From Lysobacter sp. BMK333-48F3 (GTDB lineage Bacteria > Pseudomonadota > Gammaproteobacteria > Xanthomonadales > Xanthomonadaceae): 64,000 bases of DNA. The translations under genes were made by a program, and so were the position numbers. The notes under the pieces are model-generated. The model searched no databases, was not told where the DNA came from, and was given only the letters and a program-made list of their open reading frames with translations. Positions 38,464 through 47,424 of the stretch are shown here, one piece after another. How positions within the stretch are numbered: the stretch's first letter is position 1; each line of letters starts with the position of its first letter. The stretch is taken from assembly GCF_019733395.1 (NCBI RefSeq), contig NZ_JAIHOO010000001.1, positions 2,179,001-2,243,000 on the forward strand, in the 5' to 3' direction.

Positions 38464-38889
38464 TTACTGCAGCGGCTGCAGGCCGAGCGAGGCGAACAAC
38501 TGGTTCTGCGCCTTCTTGGCGATCGAGCGCGGCAGCTTGACCAGGAAGCCGTCGCCGGCCAGGGCCACGTCGCCCTGCAGGATCAGGCCGTTGATGCGCA
38601 CGTAGCTCTTGATCGAGTAGCGTCCGCCGGCGCGGTCCAGTTCCAGGAACATCGGCGCGGTCAGAAAGCCCTTGCCCTTGCGGTAGACCTGGCGCGCGCC
38701 CTCGCTGCGGATGAGCGCATAACCGTTGCCGGCGGCCCAGGCGGCGACCGTGGCGGCCACGTCCTGGTCCGAGGAGAACTCGACCAGATCGAACTGATGC
38801 TTGCCGTTCTTGGCCACCAGCGCCATCACGTTGAGCAGGCCGAGCCCGCACAGCCCGCCGAAGATCGCCATCCCTATGATCGAACCCAT
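38464..38889 (-). CDS. Small membrane-anchored protein, unknown function
   Basis: A 141-residue protein with one N-terminal transmembrane segment (MGSIIGMAIFGGLCGLGLLN, VMALV) and a hydrophilic alpha/beta domain (HQFDLVEFSSDQDVAATVAA; FLVKLPRSIAKKAQNQLFAS). The family is not recognised. It is convergent with the DUF1697 gene and divergent from the DUF2058 gene. Confidence 0.65.
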   Translation of the reverse strand: MGSIIGMAIFGGLCGLGLLNVMALVAKNGKHQFDLVEFSSDQDVAATVAAWAAGNGYALIRSEGARQVYRKGKGFLTAPMFLELDRAGGRYSIKSYVRINGLILQGDVALAGDGFLVKLPRSIAKKAQNQLFASLGLQPLQ

Positions 38890-39110
38890 ATCCGTCCTTG
38901 ATTGATTGCGTATGCACTGCCGCGGCCGTCGCGGCCGGGGGGCGGGCACTATAGCAGCGGCTTCGCCGGCGCGAATTGCGCGAAACCGACAGTGGCCGGC
39001 CGCCGGCGACCGCCCTGTCCGCCGCGGTCCCCATGGACGGCGCCCGGCCAGACCGCCCGGCCGGAGCCCGGCGCTTCCGGTGCCGGGGGATGCCGTACTA
39101 GACTCGGGAC

Positions 39111-39650
39111 ATGCGAAATCCCCTGCAAGATCAATTGTTGAAGGCCGGGCTGGCCAAGAAGTCCCAGGTGTCCCAGGCCGTGCGCGAGCAGGCCAAGCAG
39201 CGCCAGGGCAAGGCGCCCGCGGCGCCGAAGGAAGACCAGGTCGACGTCGACCGTTTGCGCGCCGAACGCGCCGAGCGCGATCGCGCGCTGGCGGCCGAGC
39301 GCAATGCGCAGGCGCGCGCGCACGAACTGCGCGCGCAGGTGCGGCAGATCGTCGAGGCCAACCGGGTCGAGCGCAAAGGCGAAATCGACTACCGCTTCGC
39401 CGACGGAGACAAGATCAAGAGCCTGCTGGTCGACAAGGCGCTGCGCACCCAGCTGGCCAGCGGCGCGCTGGTGATCGCGCGCCTGGACGAGGGCTACGAA
39501 CTGTTGCCGCGCGCGGCCGCGCAGAAGGTGCGCGAGCGCGACCCGGCGGCGATCGTGCTCGATCACGGCGCGCCGCAGGCGGCCGCGCCGGCGAGCGAGG
39601 ACGACGAGTATTACGCGCAGTTCCAGGTGCCCGACGACCTGGTCTGGTAA
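39111..39650 (+). CDS. DUF2058 family protein (YaiL-like)
   Basis: A 179-residue protein beginning MRNPLQDQLLKAGLAKKSQV, with a long charged helical region (about 20-90) and a C-terminal domain with KIKSLLVDKALRTQLASGAL. This is the DUF2058/YaiL pattern, a nucleoprotein-associated family of unclear role. A perfect 40-bp palindrome lies 7 bp after the stop and probably serves as terminator. Confidence 0.88.
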   Translation: MRNPLQDQLLKAGLAKKSQVSQAVREQAKQRQGKAPAAPKEDQVDVDRLRAERAERDRALAAERNAQARAHELRAQVRQIVEANRVERKGEIDYRFADGDKIKSLLVDKALRTQLASGALVIARLDEGYELLPRAAAQKVRERDPAAIVLDHGAPQAAAPASEDDEYYAQFQVPDDLVW

Positions 39651-39657
39651 CGACACA

Positions 39658-39697
39658 GGGACGGAGGGGGTTAAGCGCGCTTAACCCCCTCCGTCCC
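39658..39697. terminator. Perfect 40-bp palindrome (family copy 1)
   Basis: Arms GGGACGGAGGGGGTTAAGCG and its exact complement meet with no loop, followed by CCTTTGTTG. It can act as a terminator for the DUF2058 gene, but the same element recurs at 40034 and, diverged, at 55369, so it is also a dispersed repeat. Confidence 0.75.
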
Positions 39698-39742
39698 CTT
39701 TGTTGCCCCTTTGTTGCCTTTGCCGCACTCGAGCATCGCGCC

Positions 39743-40024
39743 ATGTCCACGCCTCCGGCGACGACGCGTCTGTACCGCTTCCGGCTCGACGCGATCCAGT
39801 CGCGCTACGGCGCCGGAAACTTCGACGACGCCGGCGACGAGATCGCTGCCGCGCTGGTCGCGGCCTGCGCAGACCGCGGCGTACCGCCGCTGTCGTTCGA
39901 CTTCGATACCGCCCATCCCAATCCCTGGTTCCACGCCTTGGTGGCGACGGTGCACGGGCTGACGCCGGCACAACACGACGATTTTCTGAGCCGGCTCGCC
40001 CTGGCCGGGCTCGAGCCCGAGTAG
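39743..40024 (+). CDS. Small hypothetical protein (93 aa)
   Basis: The 93-residue frame has regular codon use (RLYRFRLDAIQSRYGAGNFD; PWFHALVATVHGLTPAQHDD) and lies between two copies of the 40-bp palindrome. No domain recognised, no signal peptide, likely cytoplasmic. No clear Shine-Dalgarno is visible before ATG 39743. Confidence 0.55.
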   Translation: MSTPPATTRLYRFRLDAIQSRYGAGNFDDAGDEIAAALVAACADRGVPPLSFDFDTAHPNPWFHALVATVHGLTPAQHDDFLSRLALAGLEPE

Positions 40025-40033
40025 GGCGGTCCA

Positions 40034-40073
40034 GGGACGGAGGGGGTTAAGCGCGCTTAACCCCCTTCGTCCC
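40034..40073. terminator. 40-bp palindrome (family copy 2)
   Basis: The same sequence as copy 1 with a single mismatch (CCTTCGTCCC), 9 bp after the stop of the small ORF and followed by TTTCGCG. A likely terminator and a member of the dispersed palindrome family. Confidence 0.75.
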
Positions 40074-40217
40074 TTTCGCGTGGGCTCGCATGGGGAGCCT
40101 GCGCATGCCGGTACTTCGGCAGCCGGCGCTGCGGCGCGAAAACGATAGAGGACCCATCCTGTCCGCATTGCGCCCTTAAGGTGAGCGCCTCTTTCACCGC
40201 ACCTACGAGGCCTCGCC

Positions 40218-40835
40218 ATGTTGACCCTGATCCACTCGCCGCATTCGCGTTCGACCCGCATCATCGCCCTGCTCAAGGAGCTCGATGCGCTCGATCGGGT
40301 CGAAGTGCGGCCGGTGGAAATCCAGCGCCAGGGCCAGGATCACCCCTTCGCCGGCGACGCGCGCAATCCGCATCCGGAAGGCAAGGTGCCGGTGCTGATG
40401 CACGACGGGGTCGAGATCTGGGAAAGCCCGGCGATCATCCAGTACCTGACCGACCTGTTTCCCGAGCGCGGCATCGGTGCGCCGATCGGCAGCCGCGAGC
40501 GCGGCCGCTACCTGTCCTGGCTGAGCTGGTACGGCGACGTGATCGAGCCGGTGCTTTTGCTGGCGACGATCGGGGTCGAACATCCCTTCCTCACCGCGAC
40601 CTTCCGCGGCGTGGCCGAGATGGAAGCGCGCCTGGGCAAGGCGCTGGAGCACGCGCCGTATCTGCTCGGCGATCGCTACAGCGCCGCCGACCTGCTGCTG
40701 CACACGCCGTTCGTGTGGTTCTCCGAATCGATGCCGGCCAACCCGGCGATCCAGGACTGGGTGCGCCGCTGCAGCGAGCGGCCGTCGTCGCAGTTCGCAG
40801 CCGAGTACGACGAGGCCCTGCTGGCCCAGGCCTGA
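40218..40835 (+). CDS. Glutathione S-transferase family protein
   Basis: A 205-residue protein: N-terminal thioredoxin-like domain (LTLIHSPHSRSTRIIALLKE, with HPEGKVPVLMHDG holding the cis-Pro and WESPAIIQYLTDLFP the glutathione contacts) and helical C-terminal domain (YLLGDRYSAADLLLHTPFVW). The Ser-Arg-Ser loop suggests a serine-type rather than cysteine-type active site. Cytoplasmic detoxification is likely. Monocistronic. Confidence 0.9.
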   Translation: MLTLIHSPHSRSTRIIALLKELDALDRVEVRPVEIQRQGQDHPFAGDARNPHPEGKVPVLMHDGVEIWESPAIIQYLTDLFPERGIGAPIGSRERGRYLSWLSWYGDVIEPVLLLATIGVEHPFLTATFRGVAEMEARLGKALEHAPYLLGDRYSAADLLLHTPFVWFSESMPANPAIQDWVRRCSERPSSQFAAEYDEALLAQA

Positions 40836-40854
40836 GCGAACTACCGGCGCGTCT

Positions 40855-40990
40855 TCCCCGCGAAAGCGGGGATGCAAGGCGAGCCGGAACCTGAGCCTCG
40901 GTCCCAGCACGTCATCCTCGCGTAGATGCACGTGCGGGACGTCCAGCCCTGAGCGCCCCATCCAGCACGTCATCCCCGCGAAAGCGGGGA
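40855..40990. repeat. Two CCCCGCGAAAGCGGGG hairpin repeats
   Basis: TCCCCGCGAAAGCGGGGA occurs at 40855-40872 and 40973-40990, each with a GATCCAGG- or GATGCAAGG-like tail, and a decayed copy lies near 40912. Such hairpins are common dispersed repeats in this group. They fill most of the 334-bp gap before the NAT gene, where I see no gene. Confidence 0.8.
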
Positions 40991-41169
40991 TCCAGGGCTT
41001 CACCGCGGCACGACCCGCAGACCCGCGGCTTCACCGCCGCGCGCCCCGGCAGCGACGCCGCAGCCTCATTCGTGCACCACAGCGTTGCGGCGCCGACGGC
41101 CCGCAACGCTGGACCTCAAGCGAGGTCGAGGTCGTAAGGTAGCGGCAGTCCAACACGCCGAGACCGACG

Positions 41170-42012
41170 ATGTCGCCGCAGCCGGAATCCACCCTGCCGC
41201 AGGAAGACCTGCAGCTTTACCTGCAACGCCTGGGCTACGAGCGCGCGCCGGCGCCGACCCTGGACAGCCTGCGCGAGCTGCAACGCCGGCACAGCCACGC
41301 GTTCGTGTTCGAAACGATCAATAGCCTGCTGCAGGCGCCGATCCCGATCGACCTGCCGTCGCTGCGCCGCAAGTTGTTGCACGACGGCCGTGGCGGCTAT
41401 TGCTACGAACTCAACGGCCTGTTCCTGACCCTGCTGCAGCAACTGGGCTTCCAGGCGCGCGGCCTGACCGGGCGGGTGCTGATGGGCGGCCCGGAGGACG
41501 CGGTCACCGCGCGCACCCACCTGGTGGCGCTGGTCGAGATCGACCGCGAACGCTGGATCGCCGACGTCGGTTTCGGCGGCATGGTGCCGACCGGGCCGCT
41601 GCGGCTGGACGAGACCGGCGAGCAGACCACCCCGCACGAGCCGTACCGGCTGGAGCGTCGCGATGCAGGCCAATACCTGCTGCGGGCCAAGGTCGGCGAG
41701 GAATGGCGGGCGATGTACGTGTTCGATCTGGCGCCGCAGGAACAAATCGACTATGTGGTCGGCAACTGGTACGTGTCCTCGCACCCGCAGTCGCCGTTCC
41801 GCGGACAGCTGTTCGTCGCCCGCACCGGGCCCGGCTGGCGCAAGACCTTGAACAACGACAGCTACGCGGTGCACCGCCTGGGCCAACCCAGCGAACGGCG
41901 CGAACTGGCCGGCGCCGACGAGGTGATCGAGGTGCTGCGCGAGCAGTTCGGCCTGCGCCTGCCCGACGAGGCCGCGTTGCGCGAGGCGATCGGGCGGCAG
42001 CGGGCGGCCTGA
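41170..42012 (+). CDS. nat: Arylamine N-acetyltransferase
   Basis: Transfers acetyl groups from acetyl-CoA to arylamines or hydrazines in the cytoplasm. The 280 residues fit the NAT family; the catalytic triad is visible as Cys78 in GRGGYCYELNGLF, His117 in ARTHLVALV and Asp132 in WIADVGFGG. The N-terminus (DLQLYLQRLGYERAPAPTLD) is also typical. Confidence 0.94.
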   Translation: MSPQPESTLPQEDLQLYLQRLGYERAPAPTLDSLRELQRRHSHAFVFETINSLLQAPIPIDLPSLRRKLLHDGRGGYCYELNGLFLTLLQQLGFQARGLTGRVLMGGPEDAVTARTHLVALVEIDRERWIADVGFGGMVPTGPLRLDETGEQTTPHEPYRLERRDAGQYLLRAKVGEEWRAMYVFDLAPQEQIDYVVGNWYVSSHPQSPFRGQLFVARTGPGWRKTLNNDSYAVHRLGQPSERRELAGADEVIEVLREQFGLRLPDEAALREAIGRQRAA

Positions 42013-42104
42013 GCTGCCTTGCGCGCTCGCCTTGCCCGCGCGCTTGCCCGATACTGGAGGCCCGCCGCGCCGAGCGCGGCCTGCTTCTGCCATCAGGACG
42101 GCGC

Positions 42105-42647
42105 ATGAAATCCATCGTTTCGGTGGTCGACTGGTACGGTCCCTACACGCTCGAGCAGGCGCGCCAGGCGGCGGTGGATTTCGACGACGGCATCTACCTG
42201 GCCATCGGCAAGCAGAAGTGGAAGCACAAGGTGCGGATGCAGTACGTCGGCCTGGCTTCGAGCCTGCCGGCGCGGCTCAACGGCGCCCACCACAAGCTGC
42301 CGCTGATCAACCGCGACCTCAAGATCTGGCTAGGCGAGGTCGCCTCGCCGCGTTCGCCGGGCAAGAAGGTCAAGGTCACCGACCGCATGCTCGACCTGAC
42401 CGAATGGGCGCATTGCTACTTCCTGCAGCTGCCGCTCAACGCCAAGAAGAAGGCCAGGCCGCCGGATCGGGCGATCATGGTCTACAACCGCTGGTGGAAG
42501 ACCGACGGCGAGACCGCCTGCCGGCAGCGTCCGAACCGCGCCTGGCCGGACCTGATCGACTACCTGGGCCAGGAGTATCCGGCCAAGCTGGTCTGGTTCG
42601 GCGGCCGCCAGCGCGTCGACCGGGTGGAGAATTTCCGCCCCGGCTAG
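42105..42647 (+). CDS. Hypothetical protein with a possible GIY-YIG-like core
   Basis: A 180-residue protein. DDGIYLAIGKQKWKHKVRMQ, then YVGLASSLPARLNG, reproduces the GIY ... YVG ... Arg spacing of the GIY-YIG nuclease fold (about residues 28-60). WAHCYFLQL and a Lys/Arg-rich stretch follow. The catalytic Glu expected later in the fold is not obvious. I cannot say whether it is active. No clear operon partner. Confidence 0.6.
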   Translation: MKSIVSVVDWYGPYTLEQARQAAVDFDDGIYLAIGKQKWKHKVRMQYVGLASSLPARLNGAHHKLPLINRDLKIWLGEVASPRSPGKKVKVTDRMLDLTEWAHCYFLQLPLNAKKKARPPDRAIMVYNRWWKTDGETACRQRPNRAWPDLIDYLGQEYPAKLVWFGGRQRVDRVENFRPG

Positions 42648-42692
42648 GTCGGCAGCCGATGCCGGCGGCGGTCGCCTGCGACGATGCCGTAT

Positions 42693-43001
42693 TCAGTCGC
42701 TATTGGTCTCGATCTCGTGGCCGCCGCGTGCGGCATGGCTGAAGAACGCCAGCCAGCGCAACACGGCATAGGTCAGGCCGCGCTCGCGTCCGCCGTTGCC
42801 GTGGCGGTCGAGCAGTTCGATCAGTTCGTGCACCATGGCGCCGGCCTGTTGCGGCGAGAAGCGCGGATCGTCGAAGAACGCGCACCACAGCGCGTGCAGT
42901 TGCGGATAGCGCGCGGCGTCGTCGGCGGCCATCTGCAGCACGTATTCCTCGCCGTGGCGGATGCTCTCCTCGCGTCCGCCGGCACTCATGTCGAATCCCA
43001 T
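42693..43001 (-). CDS. Small hypothetical protein
   Basis: A 102-residue cytoplasmic protein rich in helices (YVLQMAADDAARYPQLHALW; GAMVHELIELLDRHGNGG). ATG 43001 or ATG 42989 are possible starts. It follows the secreted protein at 43016 by 15 bp on the same strand, so they are probably co-transcribed. Family unknown. Confidence 0.55.
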   Translation of the reverse strand: MGFDMSAGGREESIRHGEEYVLQMAADDAARYPQLHALWCAFFDDPRFSPQQAGAMVHELIELLDRHGNGGRERGLTYAVLRWLAFFSHAARGGHEIETNSD

Positions 43002-43015
43002 GGCGCCGGGCCCGC

Positions 43016-43444
43016 TCAGTCGATCAGTTCGAAACCGGCCGGCGCGATGCGCGGCGGCGGGCGGTCGCAGTGGTACATGTCCAGGTAGATCGAGGTCTCG
43101 CGCGTGCCGCACATCACCCGGTAGCGGTCGACGACGTGATGGTCCGGCTCGCCCGGAGCCAGCGGCTTGCCGGCCAGCAGCGCTTCGACCAGGCGCTCGG
43201 ACTGCGCCTCGGTCATGTCCGCCGGCAAGGGCGTGCGCTCGCCGACGCTGCCGGCGCGTTCGAACTGCGGATGGCTACGGTCGGGGCAGACCAGGCGGGC
43301 GAGGTAGCGGCGTTCGCCATCGGGTTCGCAGACTTCGATCGCGCTGGCCACGGTGCTGCCCGGTGCGGCCGCGGCGTCGGGCGGCGATGGCGCCGCGGCG
43401 GAGCCGGCGGAGGCGAAGGCGAGAACGAGCAGGGCAGCATGCAT
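43016..43444 (-). CDS. Secreted hypothetical protein
   Basis: A 142-residue protein with a signal peptide (MHAALLVLAFASAGSAAAP) and four cysteines in the mature part (EVCEPDGERR, LVCPDRSHP, RVMCGTRET, MYHCDRPPP), suggesting two disulfides. Family unknown. First gene of a two-gene minus-strand unit. Confidence 0.6.
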   Translation of the reverse strand: MHAALLVLAFASAGSAAAPSPPDAAAAPGSTVASAIEVCEPDGERRYLARLVCPDRSHPQFERAGSVGERTPLPADMTEAQSERLVEALLAGKPLAPGEPDHHVVDRYRVMCGTRETSIYLDMYHCDRPPPRIAPAGFELID

Positions 43445-43684
43445 GGGCAGAGGTCCTTTCCGCGAAGTCGGCTACAGCATAGGGCAAAGGCGCGCGAATG
43501 CGATGCTGCGGCGCGCGCGGACATTAGCGCCGGGTGACGGCAGGGTGAGGCGAAACGAAAGCCGTGCGCGTCGTTGGCGCGTTCATTCGCATTCGTCGGC
43601 TGGTGCGCGATGAACGCGCGAATGTTCATCCCGGGTTCGCGCGTGCCGTCCAGAATCGAGTCTCCCCCAGCACAGGAGCGCGCC

Positions 43685-44119
43685 ATGAGGAAGATCATCC
43701 TGGCCCTCGCCCTGGCGGCCTGCGTACCGGCCGTCGCTGCGGCGCAGGACACGGACGGTCCGGTCGCATTGACCGAGCATCAGATCCGCACCCGCCTCGC
43801 CGAACAGGGCTACACCAAGGTCAACGACCTGAAGTTCTCCGATGGCGTCTGGCACGCCGACGCGCGCAGCGCCGACGGCAACTGGGTGCAGGTGCGGCTG
43901 GATCCGGGCGGCGGCACGGTGTTCGCCAACGAACTGGTCGCGCGCATGAGCGAACGCGATGTACGCGCCGCGCTGTCGGCCGCGGGCTACACCAACATCC
44001 ACGACGTGGACTACGAGGACGGCATCTGGAACGCCGAGGCCGACGATCCGGCCGGCAAGGACGTCGAGCTGAAGATCAATCCCAACAACGGCAAGATCAT
44101 CGGCAAGGAAAAAGACTGA
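43685..44119 (+). CDS. Periplasmic PepSY-like domain protein
   Basis: A 144-residue protein with a signal peptide (MRKIILALALAACVPAVAAA). Two similar repeats follow (QIRTRLAEQGYTKVNDLKFS and DVRAALSAAGYTNIHDVDYE), each ending in a W-x-A-[DE]A strand, as in tandem PepSY/BLIP-like folds. PepSY domains often inhibit or modulate peptidases in the cell envelope. GAGCG precedes ATG 43685. Confidence 0.78.
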   Translation: MRKIILALALAACVPAVAAAQDTDGPVALTEHQIRTRLAEQGYTKVNDLKFSDGVWHADARSADGNWVQVRLDPGGGTVFANELVARMSERDVRAALSAAGYTNIHDVDYEDGIWNAEADDPAGKDVELKINPNNGKIIGKEKD

Positions 44120-44206
44120 GCGTACGGCGCCCGCGGGCATCCCGGTGCCCGCGTCGCGCCCGCAACGGCCCCGGCCGCCCGCGCGGCCGGGGCCGTTGCG
44201 TCGGCC

Positions 44207-45511
44207 TCAAGCGTAGAAGTCGCCCAGCACCACGGCGACGCTCTGGGTGCCGTTCAACTGGATCGACGGGTTCTGGTCGCACAGGTCGTCGTAGGGAAAT
44301 CCGTAGGCCAGGCCGTTGGCGCTGATCGCATGGGTCAGCTGCGCCCAGGCGTTCCAGGTGCCGCCGGCCGGATAGAAGCCGCCGGCGGCGCCGGCGCAAT
44401 CGGCGTCGTCGAGCAGGTAACTCACCACTCCACGGTTGAACGCCGCGGCGATGTTCTTGCCGACATTGAGTTGCGCGGCGCCGCCGTTGGCCAGGGCGTT
44501 GTTGCATTGCCAGACATCGAGCGAGCCGAACTGCACGGTCGACGGCGCCGCGCCGGTCAGCGCGAACGCCAAGGGCGGCGCCGCCGCCTGCCATTCGGCC
44601 AGGGTCGGGTATTGGCCGGCGTAGAAGTTCAGCACTCCGCTGCCGGCGTCGACCACGCCGGTGTAGTAGCCGCTGGCGACGTCGTGCACCACCAGCGGCT
44701 GGCTCTGCCAGTTGCGGTACCAAGTGGAGATCTCGGCATCGAACCAGGTGACCGCGGCGCTGCCATACGTGGGGTCGCCGGTCAGGGTCTTGGGCGAGAT
44801 CGCGCGCAGCCAGGTCACGCCGGCCGGATAGGCCGGCGCGGCCGCCGCCGCGATCGCGATCGCCAGCGGTTGCCCGGCCAGCGGCGCCGGCAAGGCCTGC
44901 ACCTGGGCGATGACCGCATCGCGCGACACCGTCAGTACCCCCTGGGCACTGCCGCCGGGCGTGCCGTCCAGGCTCAGGGCGAAGCCGAACTGGTCGACCT
45001 GGGTGGTGTTGCCGTTGAAGTTGCCGTCGCTGTCGTAGGAGAACTCGATCCAGTCGAACAGGCATTGCGCGCCGGGACCGTCCTGGTACGGCACCGGTGC
45101 GGTATAGCCGCCGCTCAGCACGGTGAACGGCAGCCGCGGTATGCCGACCGAGATATAGATGCGGCCGCTGAAGGCGGCGCTGCCGGTACCTAGGCTGGGG
45201 ATGTTCGCGGTGTTGATCTGCGACAGGTCGATTTGGGTCGGCGGGCCGCTGCGCGCCAGGACGATCGAGTAGTCGGCCCAGGCATCGGGATAGTTGCCGG
45301 CCAGCGCGGCGACGGCGGCCGGGTCGAGCCCGCCGGCGCTGGGAAAGCTGCCCGCGGCCTGGCTGTTGTCGCCGGTCTGCATCGGCCAGGGCAGGCCGGA
45401 CGCGTCGAGGCGATAGAAGCCGCCGGGCACCAGGCCGACGATGTAGGCGTAAACGGGGACGTCTTCGGCCAGGTCGGTCTGGGTGGCATCCAGGGTCAGC
45501 GGGACGGTCAT
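44207..45511 (-). CDS. GH64-like beta-1,3-glucanase family protein, no signal peptide seen
   Basis: A 434-residue protein resembling the GH64/thaumatin-like superfamily: FDWIEFSYDSDGNFNGNTTQ with VDQFGFALSL (about residues 153-185) is the typical acidic active-site region. GH64 enzymes cut beta-1,3-glucan of fungal walls, which fits a mycolytic Lysobacter. However the chosen ATG (45511) is followed by TVPLTLDATQTDLAEDVPVY, with no secretion signal, and the upstream in-frame sequence is not hydrophobic. It may be secreted another way, or have another role. Confidence 0.7.
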   Translation of the reverse strand: MTVPLTLDATQTDLAEDVPVYAYIVGLVPGGFYRLDASGLPWPMQTGDNSQAAGSFPSAGGLDPAAVAALAGNYPDAWADYSIVLARSGPPTQIDLSQINTANIPSLGTGSAAFSGRIYISVGIPRLPFTVLSGGYTAPVPYQDGPGAQCLFDWIEFSYDSDGNFNGNTTQVDQFGFALSLDGTPGGSAQGVLTVSRDAVIAQVQALPAPLAGQPLAIAIAAAAAPAYPAGVTWLRAISPKTLTGDPTYGSAAVTWFDAEISTWYRNWQSQPLVVHDVASGYYTGVVDAGSGVLNFYAGQYPTLAEWQAAAPPLAFALTGAAPSTVQFGSLDVWQCNNALANGGAAQLNVGKNIAAAFNRGVVSYLLDDADCAGAAGGFYPAGGTWNAWAQLTHAISANGLAYGFPYDDLCDQNPSIQLNGTQSVAVVLGDFYA

Positions 45512-45649
45512 GGTGGTCTCCGAAGCGTTGGGCGGCGCGACCGGCCGGTCGCGCCCGATGGCGGGAACGCGCCAGGGCGGGCGGTGTGAGGCGTCGCCGC
45601 CGAACACTGCGGCCGGGTCCGGTTGGGTGGGCGACGCGCCGGGCGCGCG

Positions 45650-45797
45650 AAAAAATCTTCGCAGGTTTGTCGATTGCGAAGGCCGCGGTTCGTCGCAGTG
45701 AGGAGCAGGCAGGAAACCGCGCCGGCCCGACACAGAAAAAATCATCGGAGCTTGTCGATTCCTGCGATCCTGTTTCGTCGCTATCGGGAGCAGGCAG
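45650..45797. repeat. Imperfect tandem repeat, two copies of about 70 bp
   Basis: GAAAAAATC is followed by CGGAGCTTGTCGATT-like text, TTCGTCGC and GGAGCAGGCAGGAAAC in both copies (45650-45719 and 45728-45797). They lie between the divergent GH64-like and VOC genes and may be duplicated promoter material. Confidence 0.65.
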
Positions 45798-45892
45798 GAA
45801 ACGATCCCAACCCGGAACGCCGGACCCGCCCGCCGCTATCGCCCTTCCATCCTCTTTCAACCCTTTCATCCTCTTTCAACAAGGACTTCGCC

Positions 45893-46306
45893 ATGACCAG
45901 CCACGCCCAGATCTTCGTCAACCTGCCGGTCAAGAACCTCGACCGCTCCGTCGCCTTCTTCACCCAGGTCGGCTACAGCTTCAATCCGCAGTTCACCGAC
46001 GAGAACGCGACCTGCATGCTGCTGGGCGAGAACCTGTTCGTGATGCTGCTGGTCGAGCCGTACTTCCAGACCTTCACCAAGAAGAGCCTGTGCGACACCA
46101 GCAAGAGCGTGGAATCCCTGGTCGCCCTGCCGGTCGGCAGCCGCGCCGAGGTCGACGCCCTGATCGCCAAGGCCGCCGCGGCCGGCGGCAAGGTCCTCGG
46201 CGAGCCGCGCGACTACGGCTTCATGTATTCGCATGGCTACGAAGACCTGGACGGCCACACCTGGGACGTGTTCTACATGGACATGAGCGCGATGCCGCAG
46301 CAGTAA
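45893..46306 (+). CDS. VOC family protein (glyoxalase/bleomycin-resistance fold)
   Basis: A 137-residue protein with the paired beta-alpha-beta-beta-beta modules of the VOC superfamily: QIFVNLPVKNLDRSVAFFTQ at the N-terminus and EDLDGHTWDVFYMDMSAMP at the C-terminus. It resembles the YaeR/lactoylglutathione lyase-like group often called 'extradiol dioxygenase-like'. Metal ligands are partly present (Glu-His pattern); the substrate is unknown. Cytoplasmic. Confidence 0.88.
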   Translation: MTSHAQIFVNLPVKNLDRSVAFFTQVGYSFNPQFTDENATCMLLGENLFVMLLVEPYFQTFTKKSLCDTSKSVESLVALPVGSRAEVDALIAKAAAAGGKVLGEPRDYGFMYSHGYEDLDGHTWDVFYMDMSAMPQQ

Positions 46307-46423
46307 AGGTCCATCGGCCCGTCTCGCCGCCGCGAACGGGCTGCAGCGCAAGCCGCCGCAAGGCGGCTTGCGTTCGTCTGGGGGAATAGTTTGTCAGCAG
46401 ACAAAGTTCCCCCTTGCGCCGTT

Positions 46424-46746
46424 CCTACAGAAAGCGGCGCCGCTTCTGCTGTTCCCCCCTTTGAAAAAGGGGGGCAGGGGGGATTTGCTCTATGCCGCGC
46501 ACGTTCGTCCCCTTTCGACCGGATGCAGAACGCGGTCCCGAACGCCGACGGCGTGATTGGCTGGTCTGCGCGTCCCGGGGTCGCGGCTTGCGCCGCTCCT
46601 ACCCCGGTGCGGAGCGCGGCTTCGTCGAATGGCGGCGTCGTTGCGCTTTCTGCGCGTTCCCTGTCGCGGCTTACGCCGCTCCTACAGAAAGCGCCGCCGC
46701 CTTTGCTGTTCCCCCCTTTGAAAAAGGGGGGCAGGGGGGATTTGCT
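46424..46746. repeat. Two direct 66-bp copies of the C6TTTGA5G6 element with intervening REPs
   Basis: CCTACAGAAAGCG, then CTGTTCCCCCCTTTG and the G-run with ATTTGCT occur at 46424-46489 and 46681-46746 (offset 257). REP remnants lie near 46570 and 46665, and another reverse REP near 46817. They fill the 557-bp gap between the VOC and DUF3016 genes, where I see no gene. Confidence 0.85.
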
Positions 46747-46863
46747 TTCGGCTTCGCAACCAACGCAGCCCCCATCCGCGACGGCGTCGCCGTTGCGTCT
46801 TCTTCGCGTCCCCTGTCGCGGCTCACGCCGCTCCTACAGGGGGCAGGGCTTGATTGCGCCGGC

Positions 46864-47424
46864 TCAGGCGCCGGGGGCCTTGAACTCCTGGCGCAGCCAG
46901 TCGTCGATCAGGCGCTTTTCGTAGCGCAGCGGGTCGCTGTCGCTGAGCGGGCGCGGCCCCATCAGGAAGCTGAGGTCGCGCAGGGTGCGCTGGCCTTCCT
47001 CGACCACCCGGCCGTCGGCATCGGTGCGCTTGAAGTTCAGCACGATGCGCGGCGGATAGATGTCGCGGACGAAGCGGGTGTCGTCGAACTGCGGGCCGTG
47101 CCAGGGCTCGTAGTCGCCGGCGCGCTTGATGTCGGTGATATCGACCGCGAGCTGCTCGCCGGCCGGCAGTTCTTTCTGCGCGCGCTGGCGCAGGTGCTGG
47201 GCCAGTTGCTCGACCCAGTTGCCGCGGCGGGCGTCGTAGCGATTGCGGCTGTAGCGGATCTCGGCGAAGTTGGCCGGATCCTCCCAGCGCACGCTGACCG
47301 GGCCCTGCTCGGGCAGGGCGCGCGGCGCTTCGGGATCGGTGACGGTGCGCGAGCGGGCGCCGGCGTCCCCGGCCGCCAGCGCGGCGGCCGACAACGCCAG
47401 GATGAGCGCGATCCGGTGTTTCAT
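46864..47424 (-). CDS. DUF3016 family periplasmic protein
   Basis: A 186-residue protein with a signal peptide (MKHRIALILALSAAALAAGD). The mature part matches DUF3016: VRWEDPANFAEIRYSRNRYD, LAVDITDIKRAGDYEPWHGP and PPRIVLNFKRTDADG. The role of the family is unknown. ATG 47424 is set by the signal peptide. Confidence 0.88.
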   Translation of the reverse strand: MKHRIALILALSAAALAAGDAGARSRTVTDPEAPRALPEQGPVSVRWEDPANFAEIRYSRNRYDARRGNWVEQLAQHLRQRAQKELPAGEQLAVDITDIKRAGDYEPWHGPQFDDTRFVRDIYPPRIVLNFKRTDADGRVVEEGQRTLRDLSFLMGPRPLSDSDPLRYEKRLIDDWLRQEFKAPGA

